A stretch of 64,000 nucleotides of DNA from Pseudoips prasinana (taxonomy: Eukaryota > Arthropoda > Insecta > Lepidoptera > Nolidae): the NCBI GenBank assembly GCA_951640165.1, contig OX621247.1:33144001-33208000 (forward strand), in the 5' to 3' direction. Below, one piece after another: positions 1-11,097 of this stretch. The stretch's first letter is position 1, and every line of letters starts with the position of its first letter. The position numbers were made by a program, and so were the translations under genes. The notes below the pieces were generated by a model that ran no database searches, had not been told where the DNA came from, and saw only the letters and a list, made by a program, of their open reading frames with translations.

Positions 1-27
1 AATATATACGTAAGCTATCTTTTCTTA

Positions 28-338
28 TCTATACAAATAAATAAAATTGGATTGTCTGTTTGTAATATTGAAATAACCGGTTTTTACTACATTAATATGA
101 ATATATATACGGTACATACACCAAAATGACATTTTTTACAATTTTTGTCTGTTTGTCTGTCTGTTTGTTCCGGCTAATCTCTGAAATGGCTGGACCGATT
201 TTGACGGGACTTTATTGGCAGGTAGCTGATGTAATAAGGAGTAACTTAGGCATCTTTTATTTTAGAAAAAGTCTTTTATTTTACAAGAAAAACGAAATAA
301 ACTAATTAACACGCGGACGAAGTCGCGGGCACAGCTAG
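28..338 (+). mobile_element. Non-autonomous Helitron
   Basis: The element starts TCTATACAAATAAATAAA directly after a host A and ends GGGCACAGCTAG directly before a host T, the A|T insertion pattern and 5'-TC / CTAG-3' ends of Helitrons. The stem-like GCGGACGAAGTCGCG lies just before the 3' end, as expected for a rolling-circle terminator. There is no open frame, so it would depend on a RepHel protein made elsewhere. Its 5' half differs from the other Helitron families in the window. Confidence 0.75.
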
Positions 339-409
339 TTTCCAATAAATTCGTACAGCTTTTGCTACCAACATCCATTGAAATTAAATTCCGGTCCATC
401 CAACGCAAA

Positions 410-706
410 TAGGTTAAAAATAAAAATAAAAAGGGTTTTTATTCACGTAGACTTTAAAAACGCGCTTGTAAATAGTCAGAACATGTTTGTAGTAATATAG
501 TTGTATACATTATTATTTTAGTAACATAGATATTTAGGTACACATTGTATTGATTGTATGAAAACATTTATAAAATTTATTTTATTATACGAATGACATT
601 TAGCTAGCTCGAATCAAGTTATTGTCAGATTATGTTTAATTATCTAGTTTAGATCTAATATTTTTACTACATATTGTCAATGGTTCTGTCTATATTAAGG
701 TATTAT
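410..706 (-). repeat. LINE 3'-end-like interspersed repeat (family R1)
   Basis: This segment recurs near 7300, 14540, 32860, 38205, 38735, 48575, 53970 and 58975. Read on the minus strand it contains GTCTACGTGAATAAAAACC followed by an AT-rich tail, which resembles the polyadenylation end of a retrotransposon. Strand is assigned from that AATAAA. No reading frame is visible, and the parent element is not identified. Confidence 0.5.
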
Positions 707-712
707 TAAGCC

Positions 713-830
713 TGGAAGAGATCGCTTTTAGTGATAAGGCCGCCAATTCTAAAATAATGCTCTACGCATATTGTACTGTTTATATTCCTTATGCACTAAA
801 GTGTACTTCTTCTTCTTTCCATAAAAAAAT
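713..830 (+). repeat. LINE 3' fragment (GGAAGAGATCGC type)
   Basis: Contains CTGGAAGAGATCGCTTTTAG followed by GATAAGGCCGCC, a block seen again at 42548-42670 and, in related form, on the minus strand near 3260-3420, 12160-12310 and 34740-34830. I infer the junction of a LINE reading-frame end and its 3' untranslated region. No start or catalytic motif is present. Confidence 0.4.
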
Positions 831-1278
831 CCATAGCACGCATTTGTAGCAACAGTAAACCATATTCTAAATACACGGACCCGTCTTACTCCTACTAAGT
901 TGCCAAACCATGTTGGCAAGCTCCAAACTTCATTAAATTTTAATACAGAAGTTATAGTATTCATCAAACCAGGGTGTGTCTACCAATTTAACAACATCTG
1001 GTAAGTTTTAAACTTGATGTGACCTTTTCAATCTGTAGCCAATTAATGTTGAAACTGCGCTTAAGCAAATTAAAAGTTTGAGTTGTTTGAGGAAATCTTG
1101 TTTGACAGCAAAATTATATAGAAGTTTTAGCCGGAAGTAGTACCTACACAGTTGGCTCTAAAGGTACCAACTAAGTTTATAATATGCACTAACCATCAAC
1201 TTACTCGTGTGGGCAATGGTTAACCTCGTGTTATATATAGTCCTCCTTATCGATTTCGATAACGGCGACCCTTCGAAA

Positions 1279-1698
1279 TCACCTTCTTTGGTGTGCCCTT
1301 AGATGGCTAGCTAGACCGAACTTAGTTTTAAATACTCGGTCACAACTAGGACAATAAAGTTGGCCTGCCATGTTGTATGTATACATATAGGTGGGCTTAG
1401 GCTTCTCTTTGCGTACTCGGCGTTTCTCAGTTAACGATTTGTGGCGCTTTTCTTCGAAACAACTTATGCATTTGTGAATAGTAGAGCGCCAAGACGACCT
1501 GTGTAAAGCGAGCCTCTCCCAATCTGTAGGGTCAATAGCGCAAGCGTTTAGATGCCTCTTGAGTACATCCTTATAGCGGAGATGTTGACCACCTTGTTTC
1601 CGCTTACCTTCTGCCATCTCAGAGTAAAATACTGCTTTGGGTAAACGGTGGTCTTCCATGCGGAGGACGTGACCACACCACCTGAGCTGACGCTGCAT
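1279..1698 (-). pseudogene. LINE polyprotein C-terminal fragment with a C2H2 finger
   Basis: An open frame of 139 codons encodes QLRWCGHVLRM near its start, the (R/L)W-GHV-RM signature found downstream of the reverse transcriptase domain in many non-LTR retrotransposon polyproteins. Basic residues (GKRKQGGQ, RYKDVLKRHL) follow, and near the end is a C2H2-like finger: C-P-S-C-D, 12 residues, then H-L-R-A-H. The catalytic reverse transcriptase motif YxDD and the endonuclease are absent, so this is a 5'-truncated copy. The frame is still open, which suggests fairly recent insertion. The ATG at 1698 is not the real start of the parent protein. Confidence 0.7.
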
Positions 1699-1887
1699 GA
1701 GTTGGTGGTTGCAGCAACCAGTATGCTTTCGAGATGGGTTAATTGTATTGTATTACTTTTATTGCGGACAAATAAATCCATAGAGTGTTAGTAACATAAA
1801 AATAACTTATTTTCTAGTGTTAGTATTTACAATTAACCGTACAAAACGGCAAATAATTGGCGAGTTGAGGTTCTCGGCTATAATTTT

Positions 1888-2031
1888 CAGAATGCTATTC
1901 TGACTGTCTCTCACTCTTCGCACAATGAACGATGCTATTTTTTGCGTATAATCGCATAAAAATCGTCGGTACGCGCTTGCGAATACATTTCCGACGCACT
2001 ACAGTAATGAGGCAGTCTCAATAGCATTCTG
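1888..2031. mobile_element. Short MITE with 23-bp terminal inverted repeats
   Basis: The left end reads CAGAATGCTATTCTGACTG and the right end is its near-complement, CAGTCTCAATAGCATTCTG. The 144-bp element has no coding capacity. I could not define a target-site duplication clearly enough to assign a superfamily. Confidence 0.55.
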
Positions 2032-2040
2032 AAAGCATTA

Positions 2041-2280
2041 TTATACTAAACGTGGAGGACATCTAGCGTTCCCTTGTTGTAGTTTAACCATAGTTTGCCC
2101 GTGTACAGACTCGTGACAGTATGCCTTAAACAGGGTGATATTAACTTGGTCTGTACATCGCGCAAACCTACGGGCCAACATGTTGCTCCGGACCGCCAGA
2201 GCCCTCCGTTCCCTCTCAATGTCCATATGGTCCTTGAGGTCGTCAGCAAGAAAATGTCCTAGGTATTTGGCGGTTGTTTA
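2041..2280 (-). pseudogene. LINE reverse transcriptase fragment, frameshifted
   Basis: Read on the minus strand it encodes YLGHFLADDLKDHMDIERE, then LARRFARCTDQVNITLFKAY, then in a second frame LYTGKLWLNYNKG. These match the thumb region of non-LTR retrotransposon reverse transcriptases, where a YLGH motif is followed by a basic helix and LFKAYC. One frameshift lies between AYCHE and LYTGK. The catalytic palm is missing. It lies just beyond the 1888-2031 MITE and may derive from the same insertion as the 1279-1698 fragment, but the two are not joined in frame. Confidence 0.65.
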
Positions 2281-2365
2281 ATGATTACAGCCAGCCCCCT
2301 GAAACACGCAGACCGCTGGCGTAATAACTATCTCTTAAATGTCTTGTCTGGTGAGGAGCACAGAT

Positions 2366-2610
2366 TAATGTCAGCCAAAGTACAGACAAAAGCCTCCCCA
2401 AAGAATGGGGGAATATGCCATAATCGCCACGCTTGGGAGACGGGTTAACGATCGCAGTTTGATGGTCATAGTTCACAAAATAACGCTGCTGCCCGTTCTC
2501 TGGTAGGTATTTCTGCGCACGATTTCTACGCCCCTCACGGGATGGGATGGGGTCATGATATTCTATGCCGTCATCACACAGCAACATCTCACCACAGATT
2601 CCCCAACATT
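2366..2610 (+). repeat. Interspersed repeat family Q, copy 1
   Basis: The blocks CGCCACGCTTGGGAGACGGG and ATGGTCATAGTTCACAAAAT recur at 15160-15410 and on the minus strand at 17990-18185; shorter pieces lie at 51758-51860 and 52150-52290. No terminal repeats or intact frame are visible. It may be a LINE 3' region because two copies adjoin the phrase 'gtccacTGctggacaaaag' found at LINE ends. Confidence 0.5.
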
Positions 2611-2690
2611 GAAATTTATTCAGCACTTGGGTAGCAACTTACTCTTATATTTGACAAGCACACAATGCAGTAGGTACATACATGTAGTCA

Positions 2691-3005
2691 TCTATACATA
2701 CAATAAAATCGTAGGAAAGTCAAAACTGTACATTGAATATTTTTTTAAAGGATACTTGGGGCGTGGTCTACCATCGATATCGAAGCCAAAAATATTTTTT
2801 TTAGAATTTTTGTCTGTGTGTCTGTTTGTCTGTACGTATGTCCGGGCTAAACTCAAAAAGTACCTGCATGGATTTACTTCAAATTTTGCATGAATGTTAC
2901 TAAGAGGTCGGGTCAACATATAGGCTACCTATTGTCACGCTACCAGCAACGGAACTGTGATAATTTATAAAATTTAACGCAGGTAAAACCGCGGGGCACA
3001 GCTAG
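2691..3005 (+). mobile_element. Non-autonomous Helitron (family B)
   Basis: Begins TCTATACATACAATAAAATC after a host A and ends CGGGGCACAGCTAG before a host T. Five copies of about 300-320 bp are in the window (also 10732, 18392, 50925 and 61191). All share an internal GTCTGTATGTCCGGGCTAAA-like block and no coding frame. Confidence 0.8.
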
Positions 3006-3259
3006 TACATTATTAAAGTAACGAGATTTTAGGAGTAATAGTAGATATACATATATAACACTCCGTCCGTCAGTGCGGTCGCCGGAAGAGACTACTACAA
3101 AATACTAGTGTTGTTGTTTTATCAAATAAGATGTAGAGAAATCACTAAATACACGAACATTTCTCGAGCTACTTTTTTAGATTTAGTTAGTGTATAATGG
3201 AAAGTGGTTAGAGTTCCATGGTTTGAGGTCAACATGGGAAGGCAAGATATTGTGACAAG

Positions 3260-3420
3260 CCTTAGAATAGAATACTCTTTATTGTACACCATAAGAATAC
3301 ATATATCATAGGATATTACATAAACAAGTTGCACAAAGGGCGGTCTTATCGCATAAAGCGATCTCTTCCAGACAACCTTAGGGTGGATAGGAGCTGAACA
3401 ATAACTAATAGCAGTAGGTG
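3260..3420 (-). repeat. LINE 3' fragment (family R2)
   Basis: AGAATAGAATACTCTTTATT followed by GGGCGGTCTTATCGC and CTTCCAGACAACC recurs at 12155-12310. On the minus strand it reads GGTTGTCTGGAAGAGATCGC then ACAATAAAGAGTATTC, so the AATAAA falls near the 3' end. A truncated retrotransposon end is the most likely source. Confidence 0.45.
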
Positions 3421-3574
3421 TGCAACAAGACATACACCAAAATTGTGGTATATCCATAATTTTTTTTTTAAATAATGTTCTGTTAAAAAGAAGGTAATGT
3501 AAAAATAAACATAATTAAATAACTTAATAAGAAAAATACTTTATTACCTTAGACTTCGCTCCGGACACATTCTT

Positions 3575-3800
3575 TTGAATATATGATGAAAAAAAGTGAT
3601 TCACCCAATTGTACCGAGTGTGGTGTGGTGGAGGATGTAGTGCATATTCTAGTGGAGTGTGTTCGGAATGAATTCACTTGTTAACAACAAGTGAATTGTT
3701 TCACAGTACTTAGTTTAAGGTTCAATATTCTTGATGTCAGTTGATGTAACAGCGTTTTAGCTTTCCCTTTGTCAGCGGAGGCTAGGTTGCTGTACAAACT
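3575..3800 (+). pseudogene. LINE (R1/jockey-like) C-terminal fragment
   Basis: Encodes SPNCTECGVVEDVVHILVEC, a Cys-x2-Cys ... EDVxHxLxEC arrangement typical of the C-terminal zinc-knuckle region of R1- and jockey-type LINE proteins. A stop follows within a perfect 27-bp palindrome (AATTCACTTGTTAAC and its complement) at 3670-3696, which looks like a small internal rearrangement. The remaining part encodes LYKLAVWHYKKRV-like residues. Confidence 0.6.
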
Positions 3801-5235
3801 TGCAGTCTGGCATTACAAAAAGAGAGTGATTATTTGACTAGAATAAGTGTTTCATGTATCATTGGTGACATGTTTACGTAATGGGAACATGCCCCCTTCA
3901 AAAAATAGATTTAAAAAAAAACGGAAAGTGGTTAATTAAATAGATTTATTTTGCACAACCACGTTTGCTTGCTTTAAGCTTACTCGTTTAATGGTACGAA
4001 TAAGCTTATAGCCAATGCTAGTGACTCAAACAAGAAAATCAATGTAACTCCGGGCTTGCCTCTTTGGTCTTCTATTGTTTTGCTTAATATGTATATTAGT
4101 ATTTAAGTTAATGCATGCTCAAGGCCGTATTCCTAATGGTGGCCTATATAGTTTCTTTTTGGGACTAGTCCACACTATTTTCTTCCTTATCCCGAGTTCC
4201 TGGTGTTCACGGATCTCAAAGCGTTCTCCTTTATTTCTATCAGGTTTGTCGATGGTTCAAGCATGGGCCACTTTCTGGCTTAAAAACTTATAAATATGCA
4301 GTGTATATTCGGATTACAATGATGGCTTAATTTACAAAATAACCAGTGCCGACTTGTGTAGACCCCTACACAATTTGAGTTGGAACCGTATTAAACTTTG
4401 AGAACTAGATGTCATTAGACTCATTAAGAATCTAAGGAAATTAGCAGCAAAGCAAGTCTGTGGCTACGACGATATACTTAACTAAATACCCTCGACCGCA
4501 AATCGACCAGCCACCGCAAGTATTTATTAAATTGTTAGTCTTTATTGAGTAGGCAGTAAGGTCGTCGACTGTACCTAATATGATATAAAAATGGGCATTG
4601 AAAATGATAATTTGAACTCTGAACTTTGGTATTTGAAAGGCAATTTAGCGTTATTTTGGACGTTTATAATTAATGTAATGACTACAAACATCAATTTAAA
4701 TTTTGATAAGTGAAGTAGTTTATCTATTGTTATAGCCAAATTGCTTCGTTTTATAAAGCTGATACGATACATTTTACCATAATTAAAAGAATACGGAAGG
4801 TTATTGTAGTCGATGTTTATCGGTTAAATCAGTACCTATACATACTCATACAGAGTGTGTATGATATCCTTATTATAGAGATATTATTATTGAGGGACCA
4901 TTACGAGTATGTTGTAGACTACATATAACACTCGTATATATTTAAATTGTTTGTAAAATGTCGTCAATATATAAAATATATAATTGGAAACAACAGAGGC
5001 TTACTAATATGATTCAGTCGGTATCCTTAGGGTAAAAAATGAATTAATTACAACTTTGCAATAATTAACAAGCATTTCTTTGTGATACTGTACATGTACT
5101 TTTTAGGGTTATTACAGCAAATACCAAAGATATACCTACTCATTAATCTAGATTTATCGACTTAAAGAAATTACCTTTCGTATATTTTAATTGGGAACTA
5201 TCAATGAAAACCAATTACTGGGAATCATTGTCATC
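3801..5235. other. No recognisable gene
   Basis: AT-rich sequence. A 72-codon open frame at 4075-4293 is hydrophobic and resembles nothing I recognise. No terminal repeats or splice-flanked coding blocks were seen. Confidence 0.5.
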
Positions 5236-5391
5236 ATGACGGTCACAGTAGCCTAGTTGGTAGTGCTCCTGCCTACGAAGTTGGTGGTCCTGGGTTCGTA
5301 TCCCGGTAAGTGCAAATATTCGTGTGATGGGCACGAATATTTGTTTCTGAGTCATGGATGTTTTCTATGTATATAAGTATTTATCTATATA

Positions 5392-5761
<370 letters not shown>

Positions 5762-6190
5762 TATAAGTATGTATATCGTCGCCTGGTACCCATAGTACAA
5801 GCTTTGCTTAGTTTGGGGCTAGGATGATCTGTGTGACATTGTCCCTATATATTATTATTATTATTTGGTACTGAAACTGCGTTCTGATCCAAAGGTTGCT
5901 GGTTCGATCCTTGCACAAGACAAATATTTGTGTTCCTGAGCAGATCTATTTCTCTTGGTTGGGGTGTATGCTTACAATACACAGAATACACCCCGACCAA
6001 GACAAATATTTATGTAATTAATTTCACGGCTTGGTGTAGGCAAATTTGCCTTGTTGCATATTGGTGGCAGTATACTAGTACAAAGATAAAATCCAAAAAA
6101 AAATAAGTAGTAGAACAATAGTTGTTGCTTAAGGTGTTAGCTATTTAGGCCTGCGAGGTTGTTGGTGTTTTACAAGTAACCCCATATATG

Positions 6191-6327
6191 TACAGACGCC
6201 AGCACATCAAGCTACCAGCAATTTCCCCAATTGAAAGTGAACCTTATACTTTTGTGATAAAGTTGAAAATCTATAGAAGAAATTTGACAGATTGCGGTCA
6301 CTGCATGTGATGTGCTGGTTTTTCCAT
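6191..6327. mobile_element. MITE (family G)
   Basis: The left end GCCAGCACATCAAGCTACC and the right end ATGTGATGTGCTGG are inverted. The core GTGATAAAGTTGAAAATCTA is shared with copies at 26993, 28541, 29339 and 52528. About 135 bp, non-coding. Confidence 0.6.
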
Positions 6328-6877
6328 GCGTTGTCTAGTTTGCATAATACAAGCTTTGTCTAGTTTTGGCTAGATGGCGCTGTGCGACATATCACGGATA
6401 TTTATCCTTATTATTTTATCACACGATAATTCATAATTTCGTTCCGTTGGAACGAGCTATTTAATTAAGAAAACACAAGAGTGACTATTGAAAAGCAGTT
6501 ATTTCATATTTTCTTGAACAGTATTGAATAAAAAATAATGTATAAAGAACAAAGGCAGTCTGGGTTCAGTTTTTTTAAATAAAAACACCATTGTTATCTG
6601 CTCTGAACAGTATTGAAATAAGCTATTATTTCTTAAACGAAACACGTTCTAGCCAATAAGGCAGTAATCGCAAAACTAAGTTTACCTTCATAAAATAATA
6701 TTCTTCTTCGTCCTAATTACAGATAAAAGCCAATATCCTCAACTAGACCCTCATCAAATGATACCGAAGTACCTTTATAACTTTTTGATAGTAAAAGGTA
6801 AACTCGATTATGTTTATTGATATTAGATATATATATATATAAAATCTGTAGTAAAATGGGAATTGGAGCTAAAAATA

Positions 6878-7192
6878 ATATCCTGGGACATTATTCACAT
6901 TCGGCCATCTGATCTCAAACTAAGCTGAGCTTGTACTATGGAAACCACATAAAAGGTATCTATAGGTAGATACCTATAGATACCTATAGACGATAGAAGA
7001 AAAGTAGTATTTGTTGCAGATGCAACAAATACTACTTTTCTCCTATAAATACAATATAATTATATAGATAATTACAAGCAGACTCAGGATAAACGGACAT
7101 GTTCATGTGCACAAATATCTGTCCTGGGTGGGAATCGAACCCATGAATGCGACTTGAAAGGCAAGCATAAACCAACCACGCCAACCGGCCCA
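6878..7192 (-). mobile_element. tRNA-derived SINE (family B)
   Basis: On the minus strand the head contains a B-box GGGTTCGATTCCCACCC and the tail ends GTCCCAGGATATTATT. A perfect-arm hairpin (AGTAGTATTTGTTGCA and its complement, 7000-7041) interrupts the middle where sister copies read simple ACTACATATACTACTTTT. Sister copies: 14187, 46590 and 55955. Confidence 0.65.
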
Positions 7193-7294
7193 TTGAAATT
7201 AATTAATGAGTATTTAATGAGCCTTCGCTTAAGTAGATAGATAAAACGGTTTTTTTTAATGTAAAAGAACTACACAATTGTGTAAAATAAAACA

Positions 7295-7575
7295 AAAAAA
7301 GGTTTTTATTCACGTAGACTTTAAAAAAGCGCTTGTAAATAGTCAGAACATGTTTGTAGTATTATAGTTGTATACATTATTATTTCTAGTAACATATTTA
7401 AGTACACATTGTATTGATTGTATTAAAACATTTATAAAATTTATTTTATAACAGCAATGATATTTAGCTAGCTCATATCAAGTTATTGTCAAGATATTAT
7501 GTTTAAGTTTAATTATCTAGTTTAAGTCTAATATTTTTAATACATATTGTCAATGGTTCTGTCTATATTAAGGTG
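7295..7575 (-). repeat. Family R1 repeat copy
   Basis: Begins with an A-rich run then GGTTTTTATTCACGTAGAC and continues for about 270 bp in close agreement with 410-706. Confidence 0.5.
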
Positions 7576-7683
7576 TTATTATTATGACCCGTGTATGTAC
7601 CCGATGTATGTATATTGCTAACAAAATCGACTTTAATAGGAGTACTTACTTATCGTATGGGCAGCGTTGTTCAAGCCGCTCAG

Positions 7684-8052
7684 GGGCTCTACCGGCTAAG
7701 TCACCGAACATCGATTTCTTAAATGGCGTTCAAATAAATAAAGGTTAAAAATGACGTAATCAATTGTTACATTGGCTTCAACTTCAACAATCAGCCATTA
7801 GGTAACAGTCGTTAAGCCATGTCAGAGGCCTACTGGGCGGCTTGAACAACTCTGACACCAGGGTAACCACTGCCCATACGATAAGCAAGTAAGTAAGCAA
7901 GCAAGCAACTTCAACAATCGATTCCGGTCCATTTATGACGTCACATGTGCTCATGGAAGCCGATTTAACGATTGATTAAATCATTTTTAAACCTTTATTT
8001 ATTTGAACGCCATTCACTAAAACGATGTTCGCTGACTTAGCCGGTAGAGCCC
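7684..8052. mobile_element. MITE (family F) with ~75-bp inverted repeats
   Basis: Ends GGGCTCTACCGGCTAAGTC and GACTTAGCCGGTAGAGCCC are inverted, and complementarity continues through GGCGTTCAAATAAATAAAGG. A sister copy at 41961-42541 is flanked by a clean 3-bp CTG duplication, and another is at 59872-60100. It is non-coding and hosts a SINE fragment at 7793-7906. Confidence 0.75.
7793..7906 (+). mobile_element. 5S-SINE fragment inside the MITE
   Basis: Holds the SINE tail block AGGCCTACTGGGCGGCTTG and ends in a (GTAA/GCAA)n tail. It is flanked by a perfect 13-bp target-site duplication, AACTTCAACAATC, at 7780-7792 and 7907-7919, showing retrotransposition into the MITE. Confidence 0.75.
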
Positions 8053-8314
8053 TAGTAGGCTTCTGACATGGCTTAACGGACTGTTGCCTAATGGCTACTA
8101 CCGGTACCGCCAGCTTAACGTACCCACCGCAATCAGAAATTGAACCTCTTTGACGGTCACCCATCTATGGACTGCGGGCCTAGTTGCTTAACCTCACCAA
8201 TCACTTACGGACCCGTGAGAGCATGTGGCTATGAGCGTAAGTAAATATAGAAGTAGGAACCCACAGCCAAGATCTTCGCCCAACCGGTTATATAATCTTT
8301 ACCACGCAGTTATA

Positions 8315-9636
8315 CATTCAGTCAATAAAGTATCGGAAATGGATGATTTTTTTATGGTTCTTAATTCAAATTTTTGTTTTTTTTTGTTGTCGTTAGATTG
8401 GCACAACTGTTTTCCATTTTGGGTTGCATCTGTTATTTATATTAAATACAGTGCTGGTTTTAGTAATATCATATATAGTGTGTATTGCGAATTTCATAAT
8501 GGACAAAAATATCGAACAAAGAGTTTGTCTTAAATTTTGCATCGCTAATGGAACTTCGTGTTCGGAGTCACTGAAAATGTTACAGAAGGCTTACGGTGAA
8601 TCGCCTTTATTAAAAACTCGTACTTATGAGTGGTTCAAAGCGTTCAAAAGCGGTCGAGATGTGATGAAAGATTTGCCTCGCTCTGGTAGCCCTCAACGTC
8701 TGCAACTGAAGTTAACATCGCAAAAGTGAAGGAAATAGTGACTGAAAATCCTCATTCAACTCTGAGAGATATAGCCGCCGAACCTTCTGTATGTCACGAG
8801 TCGATTCGTACCATTTTAACTAATTATTTGGGTATGAAACATGTTCCCGCTCGGCTAGTCCCAAAAGATCTTCTCCAAAAAAGAAGAGTTTTTCTCCAAA
8901 AACTCAATCGCATGAAAGTCGCTGAGGACATGGTAGAACGAGTCAATTCCGACACAACATTCATGTAACGCATTGTTACTGGTAACGAGACGTGGGTTTA
9001 CGAGTTTGACATGCAAACTAGTCAACAAGCTTCGGAGTGGCGCCTTCCAACTGAACCGAAACCGAAAAAAACAACTCCAAAGTCGATCAAAAGTCAAAGT
9101 CATGTTGAGTGTTATCATTGACTATCGCGGTGTTGTGTACTCTGAATTCTTACCGTAAGGTCGAACGGTAAATATAGATTATTATTTGAGCGTTATGCGG
9201 CGTTTAAGAGAGCAAATTCGACGAAAAAGGCCAGATTTGTGGAAAGAAAATTCTTGGATTTTGCACCACGATAATGCGCCTTCGCACAAGGCCATCATTG
9301 TGAACGAATTTTTGACCAAACACTCAACAAATACCATCCAGCAACCACCATATTCACCAGATATGGCTCCAGCTGACTTCTTTCTTTCTCCTAAACTCAA
9401 ATTACCACTTCGTGGTACCAGTTTTCAATCGGTAGAAGACATAAAGGAGAATTCGCGGCGAGTACTGAACTCAGTTCCGAAAGCAGCGTTTAAAAAATGT
9501 TTTGATGAATGGATTATTCGTTGGCGTAAGTGTATCGTTTCTGAAGGAGCATACTTAGAAGGTGATAAAATAAATTTGGATGAATAACAAACAATTTGTA
9601 TATTATTGATCTTTTCCCGGTACTTTCTTGACAGAG
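8315..9636 (+). mobile_element. Degenerate mariner element
   Basis: Imperfect terminal inverted repeats CAGTCAATAAAGTATCGG (left) and CTGTCAAGAAAGTACCGG (complement of the right end) are bounded by TA dinucleotides at 8313-8314 and 9637-9638. The 1322-bp length is normal for mariner. It contains the broken transposase described next. Confidence 0.75.
8499..9587 (+). pseudogene. Mariner transposase pseudogene (DD34D)
   Basis: Starting at ATG 8499, the product would bind the element's ends through an N-terminal helix-turn-helix (region FCIANGTSCSESLKML) and cut and join DNA with a DD34D core. Visible core blocks are TGNETWVYEFD, HHDNAPSHKA and YSPDMAPADFF; 34 residues separate the second and third aspartates. 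The copy is dead. The first catalytic Asp is Asn (codon 8984-8986), there are stops at 8966-8968 and near 9156, and at least two frameshifts (after SGSPQ near 8690 and near 9065). It is unrelated in subfamily to the two intact mariners at 16.6 and 44.3 kb. Confidence 0.85.
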
Positions 9637-9711
9637 TAGTATAATGTCGAATTTCGCCCACTTAATGTCCTCCTGGTCAAATTTCGCCCACTGGCTGCTG
9701 TGGACATTATT

Positions 9712-9905
9712 AGAGGTTCTTCACGGTGACTAGCCGTTTACTTTCAAGTCCATCACTCTCATGATCCGGTGGGGCGCCGCCGGGTGACATGACCGGGAAG
9801 AGGTCAGGTACAGGAGCGGTTACTTGAAGTGCTCTCCGGGGCTCGGGTGTGTAAATACTACCAAATTCCAGACTTCGGCTGATACTGATAAAAAAATCTT
9901 TACAG
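9712..9905 (-). mobile_element. SINE family E, truncated copy
   Basis: Contains ATCACTCTCATGATCCG and GAAGAGGTCAGGTACAGGA, matching the body of the full tRNA-headed copy at 26588-26975, in reverse orientation. The tRNA-like head is missing. Confidence 0.55.
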
Positions 9906-10020
9906 AAAAATCCCAAAATAACTTTTCTTATGATGCCCACAGTAGGCGACCACGTCTCTGTTCCATGTTTGTATAAGAAAGGATTCTTAATCCTCTGTCC
10001 TGTGTAAATACGTTATCTTT

Positions 10021-10127
10021 TGGAACGAAGTTCCTTATCTTGAGTTGTGAAAAGGGGCTAGACGGAAAAAATTCTAACGAAAAGTTGTCACGACACTTTT
10101 TGCAGCTATGCGGCGTGCGCATGTTTC

Positions 10128-10158
<31 letters not shown>

Positions 10159-10285
10159 TATAGAAAGCAAGCCAGATAATTTCATTTCTATTTCGCATTG
10201 AACAGTGTGGTGTCGCGACGATTATTTTTGTTGAGTGTATACAGGTTTTTTGTACATAATAAATAATAAGAAATAACTTCGTTCC
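10021..10285. mobile_element. MITE (family O) with internal (CT)n
   Basis: Left end TGGAACGAAGTTCCTTAT faces right end ATAACTTCGTTCCA. The interior has a (CT)n microsatellite at 10129-10158. A shorter sister copy with the same ends is at 27914-28124. Confidence 0.55.
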
Positions 10286-10579
10286 ATCCAGGTGTCCCTT
10301 GACACCTCTCAAGTTTTTTATATTTATAATACTGTAATAAAAAGGCAAATAAAACCGCATTTAATATATTGTCTACCATCGATATGCGACCGACAATCGT
10401 ACGGAACGGAACCTACACGGCTATTAGCATTTATATTCAATATTAAACGAAATTAACATATTCATTGAACAAAACTTCGAACGGGTGAATCTATTGTAAT
10501 TTATTGAGAGAGATGAAGCGATTGTAGTTTGCAACTTTTGTTCAGACTTCAAATTGGATGAGGTAGTTCAAGTACTGTG

Positions 10580-10672
10580 TGTGTTCTCTCTCTCTCTCTG
10601 TGTGCGTGTGTATGTGTGTGTGTGTGTTTGTGTGAGAGTGTGTGTGTGCGTGTGTGAGTGTGTGTGTGTGTT
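10580..10672. repeat. (CT)n/(TG)n microsatellite
   Basis: A short CT run passes into an imperfect TG/TGTGAG run of about 75 bp, directly upstream of the family B Helitron. The open frame across it is an artefact of the repeat. Confidence 0.8.
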
Positions 10673-10731
10673 CTGTTCTGTCCACCTGTCTGTCCATTTT
10701 CACAAAGTGTATATTTTTATAGCCAGTTCAA

Positions 10732-11035
10732 TCTATACATATAATAAAATCGTAGGAAAGTCAGAACTGTACATTGAATATTTTTTTAAAGGATACTTGG
10801 GGCGTGATCTACAATCGATCTCTAAGCCAAAAATATAGTATTTAGAATTTTTGTCTGTATGTATGTCCGGGCTAAACTCAAAAAGTACTGCATGGATTTA
10901 CTTAAAATTTTACATGAATCTTACTAAGAGGTCGGGTCAACATATAGGCCACATATTATCACGCTATCACCTACGGGGGAGGAACTGTGATAATTTACAA
11001 AATTTAACGCGGGTAAAACCGCGGGGCTCAGCTAG
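10732..11035 (+). mobile_element. Non-autonomous Helitron (family B)
   Basis: Begins TCTATACATATAATAAAATC after A and ends GGGGCTCAGCTAG before T. Carries the family block AAAAAGTACTGCATGGATTT. No coding capacity. Confidence 0.8.
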
Positions 11036-11097
11036 TAATAAATAAAATTATTTTTTATTGATATATTTTTATATTTTATTTATATTAAAAGTACTCC

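Larger units (their letters stand above)
7640..8225 (-). mobile_element. 5S rRNA-derived SINE, split by a MITE
   Basis: On the minus strand the right part contains AACTAGGCCCGC ... GATGGGTGACCGTC, matching the 5S rRNA internal control region (GTTAAGCAAC ... GATGGGTGACC). The tail GGCGGCTTGAAC...CATACGATAAG lies on the other side of the MITE at 7684-8052. The junction AAGCCGCTCAG / TAGTAGGC fits one interrupted copy with a 3-bp duplication (CAG/TAG). Confidence 0.7.

Noticed and set aside
4075..4293. 72-codon hydrophobic open frame
   Set aside because: No signal peptide pattern, homologue or splice context that I can recognise; expected by chance in AT-rich DNA.
10554..10838. Cysteine/valine-rich open frame
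   Set aside because: It is a translation of the CT/TG microsatellite running into a Helitron.
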